This document shows positions 20,622 to 25,719 of a DNA stretch of 25,719 nt, in pieces. How positions within the stretch are numbered: the first letter of the stretch is position 1; the number at the start of each line of letters is the position of its first letter. Location: assembly GCA_934193095.1 (NCBI GenBank), contig CAKPUX010000029.1, positions 1 through 25,719 of the forward strand, in the 5' to 3' direction. The notes below the pieces were generated by a model that was not told the origin of the DNA, searched no databases, and was given only the letters and a program-made list of their open reading frames with translations. The stretch is from an uncultured Dialister sp. Its GTDB lineage: Bacteria; Bacillota; Negativicutes; Veillonellales; Dialisteraceae. Both the position numbers and the translations under genes were made by a program.

Positions 20622-21707
20622 TCACTTTCTCCGCTGCGGATTCTCGGCGCACACGATGCCATCCACTTTCTTATTCTTGAAATAGAGGATGAGTACGTCC
20701 TTCTGCCCTTTAGAGAAGTACACGTAGGCCGTGCGCGGGCTGCCCGTGGAAGTATCCAGTTCGAGTTTATGCGGCGCGCCGTAGAGCATTTCCGCCGTCG
20801 ACTGATCATCTCCCATGGCAAGGCCGCGAGGCGTCAGCATCCGATCATCTGTCAGGAAGAATGCCATGATCCAGTGTTCCTTCTTTGTCAGGCGGACGCC
20901 ATAGCCCTCATAGTACCAGATTTCCTCTCCGGGGTTCATCATCTTCCGTTCCCACTCCATGAAAGAGTAGTCTTTGAAGCGCCGCCCCAGAGAAAGGCCC
21001 GCCAGAGAAAAATCTTCTTTGGGCAAAAAGTCATGCCCCTCTTGCGCTTTTGCCACGCCCAATTTCTTTTCAGGCCGGTAAGACACATGCAATGATTTTA
21101 CCACGTTCTTATGAATTGTGAAAGAAATTTCTTGATTCTCCGCTTCATAGATCAGAAGGAAGTCGCGCTTTTCCCCATCCCAAAGAAGGCGAAGAGGACG
21201 ACCATACGCGCGCAGGACAGCTTCGCGCGAACTTCCCGCATGAATGCCGCGCAGCGTTTCCAGATCCTTCCTCTCGCTTCGATACTCGGTAAGGCCGGTG
21301 GGCGGTGCCGTTTTCCCCATGACCTTCCATGCGCTCTCTTCGGTAATCGCATGGTTCACGCGCGCCGTGAAGTCCTTCCATGTATAGGTATCACTCACAC
21401 TGCCGCGCGAGATGGCATCCGGCACGCCCATCTTCTGGATAAGAGAAGCCGCACGATCTCCCAGTGTCATACCGTGCAGCATAAAATCATCCCTTGTAAG
21501 CGGAGCGGCATCGATGGGAAGAAGCGGGACCTCGGCGGCCTCCTCTTTCGCTGCTTTTTCCTCTGACGCCGCGATAGTCTTCTCTGACGGAGCCTCTGCT
21601 GATACCGGAAGAGCCGTTCCGCTCGCATTCTGCTCCGCCGCTTCGCATCCGGCAATGCCGAGAGCACCGAGAAGAAGTGCCAGTAGATATATGCGTAGCT
21701 TCATCAT
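20622..21707 (-). CDS. Lipoprotein with about four repeated GxxxG...YGxP modules (unknown function)
   Basis: I do not recognise a named family for this 361-residue lipoprotein. The signal MMKLRIYLLALLLGALGIAG ends in lipobox IAGC (Cys at residue 21). An Ala/Glu-rich linker to about residue 65 follows. The mature part repeats a module: a G-x-x-x-G turn, a helix and a YGxP or GVP end, then two or three beta strands. Module starts are GMTLGDRAASL (79), GIHAGSSREAV (154), GLSLGRRFKD (237, divergent) and GLAMGDDQSTA (295). The turn-helix-strand pattern recalls SmpA/BamE-like small outer-membrane lipoproteins, which would suit a diderm Firmicute, but that is inference. AAAGGAGA precedes the ATG. 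It lies directly upstream of uppP, suggesting an envelope role. Confidence 0.75.
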   Translation of the reverse strand: MMKLRIYLLALLLGALGIAGCEAAEQNASGTALPVSAEAPSEKTIAASEEKAAKEEAAEVPLLPIDAAPLTRDDFMLHGMTLGDRAASLIQKMGVPDAISRGSVSDTYTWKDFTARVNHAITEESAWKVMGKTAPPTGLTEYRSERKDLETLRGIHAGSSREAVLRAYGRPLRLLWDGEKRDFLLIYEAENQEISFTIHKNVVKSLHVSYRPEKKLGVAKAQEGHDFLPKEDFSLAGLSLGRRFKDYSFMEWERKMMNPGEEIWYYEGYGVRLTKKEHWIMAFFLTDDRMLTPRGLAMGDDQSTAEMLYGAPHKLELDTSTGSPRTAYVYFSKGQKDVLILYFKNKKVDGIVCAENPQRRK

Positions 21708-21806
21708 TTTCTCCTTTTATCGAAAAGCCATGATCCTTGACTGGCAAGTCATAGCTGAAAACTGCCAACAACAGTATTATGCGTGCCATGCCTCTCATCT
21801 GTCAAG

Positions 21807-21844
21807 CAAAAGAGAGCCTCCGCGACAGGGAAGGCTCTCTTTTC
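21807..21844 (-). terminator. Terminator of the aminotransferase gene
   Basis: AAAAGAGAGCCT and AGGCTCTCTTTT form a near-perfect stem (about 21808-21819 with 21832-21843). On the minus strand the stem ends in a TTTT run. It lies 10 bp beyond the stop at 21854. Confidence 0.88.
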
Positions 21845-21853
21845 AAGTTTTCT

Positions 21854-23026
21854 TTACGCCTTTTTATATTTTTTTACAAAGCGGGCGATGCGTTTGAGCG
21901 CTTCGGCGATATTCTCACGACTGGCTGCGTAGGAAATACGGATGTGATTCTTCCCCTGCGGTCCGAAGCAGGCGCCGGGCACGACACCGACTTTTTCTTC
22001 CGAGAGAAGACGGTCGCAGAATTCTTCATCATCCATCCCTGTGCAGCTGATATCCGGGAAAATATAGAAAGCACCCTTCGGCTTGAAGACGGTCAGACCG
22101 ATATCTACCAGACCCTGATAAATCATTTCACGGCGGGCCGCATATTCCTCAAACATCGCTTTTACATCATCATCGCAGTTTCTGAGTGCTTCGATCGCAC
22201 CATACTGGCTGGTCGTGGAAGCGCAGAGGATCTCATACTGATGCACCTTGTAGATTTCCTCGAGTGCTTCCCGCGGAGCACAGATATAGCCGATACGAAG
22301 GCCCGTCATCGCATAAGACTTGGAGAAACCATTCATGACGATCGTGCGCTCCTGCATGTCAGGCAGCGAGGCGAAGCAGGTATGCTGCCCTTCATACGTC
22401 AGATCGCAGTAAATTTCATCCGCGATGACGATGAGGTCATGGGCCTTGGCAAAAGCAGCGACTTTTTCCAGAGACGCTCTATCCATGATGGTTCCTGTCG
22501 GATTATTCGGGTATCCGATCAGGATGGCCTTCGTCTTTGGCGTGACTTTCTTCTCCAGCTCCTCCACCGTGAGGCGGAATTCATCCTTCGCATAGGTAGG
22601 TACCAAAACCGGTACACCGTGGGCGATAGAAACGCAGGCCGGATACGCCAGATAAGCAGGATCAGGGATCAGCACTTCATCTCCCGGATTCAGGAAGGTC
22701 GTCATGACAAGACCTATGGCTTCTGAAACGCCCACCGTCACCAAGATCTCATCCTGCGGATCATAGGTCAGACCATAACGCTTTTCAAAAAGCTTGCCGA
22801 TCTCTTCACGAAGCTCAAGAAGTCCCCAGTTCGACGTATAAGAGGTTTCCTTTCTCTTCAGGCTGTCGATGCACGCATCGATGACCTTGTCAGGAGCCGC
22901 GTAATCCGGCTCACCGACCCCCAGAGAAATCACATCTTTCATAGAGCTGGCCAGATCAAAAAATTTGCGGATACCGGAAAACGGTACCGCTTTCACATCG
23001 CTGGCAAATTTATTGTCCCAATTCAT
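21854..23026 (-). CDS. Class I/II PLP-dependent aminotransferase
   Basis: This 390-residue fold-type I aminotransferase has the motifs of the aspartate-aminotransferase superfamily. SLGVGEPDY lies near the N-terminus, YPNNPTGT in the substrate region and ADEIYCDLTY with the ring-contacting Asp203. NGFSKSYAMTGLRIGY has the PLP lysine at residue 236, and HIRISYA near the C-terminus contains the carboxylate-binding Arg. Candidates in this subgroup are PatA/N-acetyl-LL-diaminopimelate aminotransferase, aspartate aminotransferase and aromatic aminotransferase; sequence alone does not decide. AAAGGAC lies upstream of the ATG at 23026. It appears monocistronic, with a terminator at 21807-21844, and the gap upstream is filled with repeats. 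Confidence 0.9.
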   Translation of the reverse strand: MNWDNKFASDVKAVPFSGIRKFFDLASSMKDVISLGVGEPDYAAPDKVIDACIDSLKRKETSYTSNWGLLELREEIGKLFEKRYGLTYDPQDEILVTVGVSEAIGLVMTTFLNPGDEVLIPDPAYLAYPACVSIAHGVPVLVPTYAKDEFRLTVEELEKKVTPKTKAILIGYPNNPTGTIMDRASLEKVAAFAKAHDLIVIADEIYCDLTYEGQHTCFASLPDMQERTIVMNGFSKSYAMTGLRIGYICAPREALEEIYKVHQYEILCASTTSQYGAIEALRNCDDDVKAMFEEYAARREMIYQGLVDIGLTVFKPKGAFYIFPDISCTGMDDEEFCDRLLSEEKVGVVPGACFGPQGKNHIRISYAASRENIAEALKRIARFVKKYKKA

Positions 23027-23039
23027 TGGTTATCGTCCT

Positions 23040-23075
23040 TTCGATTCTTTTGTTGGTTGTTTGGTTGTTTGATTC
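23040..23075. repeat. Short TTTGGTTG tandem repeat
   Basis: GGTTGTTT-type 8-bp units repeat two to three times just upstream of the aminotransferase ribosome site. In the leader they would give an unstructured CA-rich stretch on the mRNA. Confidence 0.6.
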
Positions 23076-23173
23076 TATGCGTGGAAATAGGTTGCACAGT
23101 TTCAACGGGCTGGAAATAACGGATTTCTCATTTTCAGAAAAATCAAACATCGCCCGCCTGACCGCAAATGACA

Positions 23174-23203
23174 AAGATTTCTCGCTATCGCTCAAAATGA
23201 CGA
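23174..23203. repeat. Single arm of the GTCATCCCGAGCG element
   Basis: AGATTTCTCGC and TCGCTC, then AAATGACGAC, match the right arm of the element at 5705-5740 apart from a one-base gap and a few substitutions. I found no matching left arm nearby, so this is a partial copy. Confidence 0.65.
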
Positions 23204-23217
23204 CACGAGAGCCTGAC

Positions 23218-23280
23218 GTCTTCTAGTCTTCTAGTCTTCTAGTCACCAGTCACTAGTCACTAGTCACCAGTCACCAGTCA
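23218..23280. repeat. Tandem 8-bp and 7-bp repeats running into the flavodoxin stop codon
   Basis: Three TTCTAGTC-type 8-mers are followed by five to six 7-mers of the AGTCACY type, the reverse complement of GTGACTR. The last TCA of the array is the TGA stop codon of the flavodoxin gene on the minus strand. Confidence 0.85.
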
Positions 23281-23718
23281 TTCCTCCGCCTCTGCCACTG
23301 CTTTTCCAAGCTCTTCGCAGTTTTGGAGCGCGGTCTCATCCGGATAACCATACGCAAGGAGCGGATGTGCCGGGAATCTGGCTCCGGCAAAGTGCAGCTC
23401 ATTGTACCAGGAATTCAACCACGCACCGCGGCTCCAGCCGCACGAACCGAAGATGCCCATGATCTTTCCCTTGAGATAGGGCTTCAGCTTTTCACAGAAA
23501 GGCTTCATCTGTGCCTCCTCGATCACCTCCACCCCCCAGGCCGAGCAGCCCAGAATGATATGGTGGCAGGTATTACCGATTTCCACGGGATCCACATCCG
23601 ATACCGGCGCCAGCAGCACATCCGCTCCTGCCTTTTTAGCCCCGACTGCGACAGCCTCCGCCATAGCTTCCGTATTCCCTGTCGCAGAATAATAAATGAT
23701 CGCTACTTTCTGTCCCAT
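23278..23718 (-). CDS. Flavodoxin (divergent, short-chain type)
   Basis: This 146-residue FMN-binding electron carrier has the phosphate loop YYSATGNTEAMA (about residues 8-19). A first isoalloxazine loop contains GCSAWGVEVIEE and the second reads FGSCGWSRGAWLNSW. Flavodoxins shuttle one or two electrons in place of ferredoxin. The start at 23718 has AAGGAGGT 6-7 bp upstream; the longer frame to 23757 adds 13 residues ahead of that site. It differs clearly from the neighbour at 24061-24489, notably by Cys residues in both flavin loops and fewer acidic residues, so the redox partner may differ. Its stop codon lies inside a tandem repeat. Confidence 0.9.
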   Translation of the reverse strand: MGQKVAIIYYSATGNTEAMAEAVAVGAKKAGADVLLAPVSDVDPVEIGNTCHHIILGCSAWGVEVIEEAQMKPFCEKLKPYLKGKIMGIFGSCGWSRGAWLNSWYNELHFAGARFPAHPLLAYGYPDETALQNCEELGKAVAEAEE

Positions 23719-23780
23719 CTTGACCTCCTTAGGTTGAGGGGAAACCCACTCTCCCACGCTTTACTTATGCCGCTTTCACA

Positions 23781-23972
23781 AAATTAGAAATTCGAAATTA
23801 GAAATTAGAAATGAAGGTACGGCGCACAATTCAAATAGCGCCGCAAAATTACAAAAATCTGAAGCAGACAGAATCTTCGCAAAAACGCACCCATTTCAAA
23901 TACGTCGGCGCCTTCCTGCTCTTTTGCGCCGCTCCACCATTTCTCATTTCTCATTTCTCATTTCTCATTTTC
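23781..23972. repeat. 190-bp inverted element with AAATTAG and ATTTCTC heptads at its ends
   Basis: Five AAATTAG-type heptamers (23781-23815) lead into GGTACGGCGC. The far end has GCGCCGCTCCACC followed by four ATTTCTC heptamers (23939-23966). The two ends are inverted copies of each other and of the elements near metN and metQ. The inner part contains further GCGCCGC and GGCGCC motifs and no convincing gene. It occupies most of the gap between the two flavodoxin genes. Confidence 0.8.
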
Positions 23973-24018
23973 AGACATCCGTTCTTCCAGCCCGCAGCCT
24001 CCATCTATTCCCAACTAT

Positions 24019-24052
24019 AAAAAAAGAGCGCTCCTTGGAACGCCCTTTTTTA
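24019..24052 (-). terminator. Terminator of the second flavodoxin gene
   Basis: On the minus strand GGGCGTTCC pairs with GGAGCGCTC, using two G-U pairs in RNA, and is followed by a run of T residues. It lies 10-15 bp beyond the stop codon. Confidence 0.85.
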
Positions 24053-24060
24053 TATAGTCA

Positions 24061-24489
24061 TTACGCTTTAGCAACGGTTTCGCCAAGAGCTTTGCAAGCT
24101 GCCAGTGCATCGTCGTCCGGATAGCTGTACGCTTTGACCGGTTCAGCAGCAAGTTCGATGCCTTCATCGGTGAAACGCTGTTTCCAGTTTTCGATCCAGT
24201 CGCCCTGATTCCAAGCGTAGGAGCCGAAAATGCCGACAACTTTGCCTTTCAGCTGCGGAAGCAGTTCAGCAAAGAATGGTTCGAATTCATATTCTTCCAG
24301 TTCTTCATTACCCATAGCCGGGCAGCCGAGAATGATGTGATCGAAAGCTGCTACATCAGAAGCCGTGGTGTCAGAAACGAAAGAAAGAGAAGTTTCTGCG
24401 CCAGCTGCCTGTGCGCCTTCTTCTACAGCCTGAGCCATAGCTTCTGTGTTGCCGGAACCGGACCAGTATACGATTGCTACTTTTGCCAT
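24061..24489 (-). CDS. Flavodoxin (Megasphaera type)
   Basis: This 142-residue acidic flavodoxin has the FMN phosphate loop VYWSGSGNTEAMA (residues 7-19) and the first flavin loop GCPAMGNEELEEYEFEPFF. The second flavin loop is GIFGSYAWNQGDWIENWKQR. From memory all three blocks closely match the Megasphaera elsdenii protein, including the Trp beside the flavin. It would replace ferredoxin under iron limitation or serve specific electron-transfer steps. AGGAGGA precedes the ATG. A good promoter (24561-24589) and terminator make it a single-gene unit. The leader contains a small GGAAAT/ATTTCC hairpin of unknown meaning. Confidence 0.94.
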   Translation of the reverse strand: MAKVAIVYWSGSGNTEAMAQAVEEGAQAAGAETSLSFVSDTTASDVAAFDHIILGCPAMGNEELEEYEFEPFFAELLPQLKGKVVGIFGSYAWNQGDWIENWKQRFTDEGIELAAEPVKAYSYPDDDALAACKALGETVAKA

Positions 24490-24560
24490 TTGGAATTCCT
24501 CCTATTACATACCAGTATCTTTGGGAAATCAGAAATTTCCACTGGATTTATTACACTTAC

Positions 24561-24589
24561 ATATTAAATGTTTGAGGCCACCTTGTCAA
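24561..24589 (-). promoter_or_regulatory. Sigma-70 promoter of the second flavodoxin
   Basis: On the minus strand TTGACA (24589-24584) and TAATAT (24566-24561) are 17 bp apart. The -35 begins only about 20 bp beyond the stop codon of the upstream gene, with no terminator between, so read-through from glnS is possible. Confidence 0.8.
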
Positions 24590-24608
24590 TGGGAATTACC
24601 ACTTTGAT

Positions 24609-25295
24609 TCACTCCCACTCCGTCAAGGATGTCCCTCGTTTGGCGAGATCGAGTAGCTTCACCTTTTCGGGAAGTTTTCTCTTCTGCACCATCTTCTTCA
24701 CAGCCTCCGTGAGTCCCTTCTGATCCGCATCCGTCTGGATGATACCGAGCGTCGTAAAATAGCCATCACAGGCAAGGACGATCTGATATGCCTCATGGTA
24801 GGTGATATCCTTTTCTTTCGTCGTGATGACGACAGAACCCTCATAGCGAAGATGCTTCTTATCCTTACTCTTCACCAGAGGCGTTTCCCCATCAAAAGAG
24901 GCTCCCGCCTTGACCAGCTTTTCATTGAGGTCGGCCGCGATGAGATCCAGCTGTGCTTCCGCCGGATCATCCTTGTGATTCACCGCTCCGATGCCAAGAA
25001 GATAAGACACACCAAGCTTATGCGACATCGCCCAGCCATAGCTGAAATCCGGCGGATTCGCATACGTCATCGTGTAATATACACTGCTCGTCATACCACG
25101 CCGCAAGAAGAAGCGCTCTGTCCCGCCGGCAGAAAGGAAAGGCAGCGCGGCCTGCGCGCCTTTTTCAAAAGTCACATTCTTTGGCACCGTCATCCGCCCG
25201 ATGCCTTTAAGATCCAGCGTCTCCGCAGCCAGAGAGGACATCGGCAGCAGCGCGGCCACAAGAAGCCCGGCGCAAACGCTTTTCCACGTCTTCAT
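24609..25295 (-). CDS. Secreted/periplasmic protein of unknown function
   Basis: I do not recognise this 228-residue protein. It has a clear Sec signal peptide (MKTWKSVCAGLLVAALLPMSSLAA, likely cut after SLA). The mature part starts with LDLKGIGRMTVPKNV and is a mixed alpha/beta domain. It shows Tyr-rich strand segments (SSVYYTMTYANPPDFSYGW), a helix AEAQLDLIAADLNEKL, and a strand-helix end with IVLACDGYFTTLGIIQTDAD. There is no lipobox and no membrane segment beyond the signal. The ATG at 25295 is one base after the glnS stop codon, implying translational coupling. An ATG at 25304 overlapping glnS would add three residues. No terminator is visible before the flavodoxin promoter. Confidence 0.75.
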   Translation of the reverse strand: MKTWKSVCAGLLVAALLPMSSLAAETLDLKGIGRMTVPKNVTFEKGAQAALPFLSAGGTERFFLRRGMTSSVYYTMTYANPPDFSYGWAMSHKLGVSYLLGIGAVNHKDDPAEAQLDLIAADLNEKLVKAGASFDGETPLVKSKDKKHLRYEGSVVITTKEKDITYHEAYQIVLACDGYFTTLGIIQTDADQKGLTEAVKKMVQKRKLPEKVKLLDLAKRGTSLTEWE

Positions 25296-25296
25296 A

Positions 25297-25719
25297 TCAG
25301 CCATTCTTCTTGGCGAGCTTCGCCCAGGTATCACGCAGACCTACGATGCGGTTGCACACCAGATGATCTTCGGTGCTGTCTTTATCAATGATGAAGTAGC
25401 CTTTTCTGAGGAACTGGAACCGATCGCCGACCTTGTACTTTTTGATTTCCGGCTCTGCCTTGCTGTGCTTGATTTCCAGAGAGTGAGTATTCACCTTCTC
25501 CATGAAATCGCGGCCATCATCCGTATCATCCGGCGGGATCAGGTAATCATAGAGGCGGGACTCCACATCGACCGCGGTATCCGCCGCGACCCAGTGGAGG
25601 GTCCCCTTCACCTTGCGGTCTGCCCCCGGCGTGCCGCTCCTTGTATCAAAGTCGACCGTGCAGTGGATTTCCTCGATATCGCCATTTGCATCCTTGACGA
25701 CATCCTCACACTTCACGAT
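25297..25719 (-). CDS. glnS: Glutaminyl-tRNA synthetase, C-terminal part (cut by window edge)
   Basis: The frame is open to the window end, so only the last 140 residues are present. They match the anticodon-binding beta-barrel region of GlnS: EIHCTVDFDTRSG, RKVKGTLHWVAADTAVDVESRLYD, the FMEKVNTHSLEI block, KYKVGDRFQFLRKGYFIIDKDS and the closing NRIVGLRDTWAKL. The enzyme charges tRNA-Gln directly, so this organism need not rely only on the amidotransferase route. The secreted-protein gene follows one base after the stop codon. Confidence 0.95.
   Translation of the reverse strand: MVKCEDVVKDANGDIEEIHCTVDFDTRSGTPGADRKVKGTLHWVAADTAVDVESRLYDYLIPPDDTDDGRDFMEKVNTHSLEIKHSKAEPEIKKYKVGDRFQFLRKGYFIIDKDSTEDHLVCNRIVGLRDTWAKLAKKNG

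Noticed and set aside
21779..22726. 315-aa open frame on the plus strand
   Set aside because: It is antisense to the aminotransferase, whose PLP motifs are intact, and the plus-strand product has no recognisable domain.
618..25719. An undescribed multi-gene defence or biosynthetic system
   Set aside because: The neighbouring genes are core metabolic, replication and transport genes in short separate units. Only the isolated ATP-grasp gene belongs to a family linked to conflict systems, and it has no partners here.

Overview
The window looks like chromosomal DNA from a Negativicutes bacterium (Firmicutes with an outer membrane), most likely a Veillonellales relative such as Dialister or Megasphaera. 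Three things suggest this. The short flavodoxin near the right end closely resembles, from memory, Megasphaera elsdenii flavodoxin. Firmicute-type features (a SAM-I riboswitch ahead of metNIQ, a YerC-type TrpR-like regulator, a dnaG-rpoD pair) occur together with lipoproteins of a type that suits a diderm. Base composition is roughly half GC by eye. The genus is inference. Most of the window is ordinary core metabolism. What stands out is the number and variety of intergenic repeats.

Layout, left to right. Positions 1-560 hold an 11-copy heptanucleotide repeat, a strong hairpin and a broken IS481-like transposase. Then, on the minus strand, come lysA-like PLP decarboxylase (618-1892) and three paralogous family-3 amino-acid-binding lipoproteins (2128-5276). 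No permease or ATPase accompanies them, and the second and third have both their own promoter and a clear terminator. A 570-bp repeat-rich gap follows, then a phosphohexomutase and yerC (5850-7645, minus). On the plus strand a consensus promoter, a SAM-I riboswitch and metN-metI-metQ (7968-11034) form a methionine uptake operon. A composite repeat lies upstream of metN and a near-copy lies between metI and metQ.

Next are an acyl-CoA dehydrogenase (11473-12609, minus), a degenerate prophage head-protein remnant (about 12850-13200), and tRNA-Lys(CUU) with a perfect consensus promoter (13485-13560). These are followed by a 78-aa protein, a 161-bp nested palindrome, class II fructose-bisphosphate aldolase (plus) and the dnaG-rpoD pair (minus). 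From 18752 to 21707, all minus, lie an R2K-type ATP-grasp protein, undecaprenyl-diphosphatase UppP and a lipoprotein built from about four repeated modules. Then come a class I aminotransferase, two divergent short flavodoxins, a secreted protein of unknown function and the 3' end of glnS, cut by the window edge.

The metNIQ system links uptake to SAM status. LysA may serve DAP/lysine and UppP recycles the peptidoglycan carrier lipid. The aminotransferase could serve amino-acid synthesis. The flavodoxins and acyl-CoA dehydrogenase fit anaerobic electron transfer. I see no defence system, CRISPR array or secondary-metabolite cluster. The best candidates for something undescribed are the period-7 tandem repeats in many unrelated sequences, the nested palindromic repeat families (one inside a 5' UTR), the R2K ATP-grasp gene and the multi-module lipoprotein.
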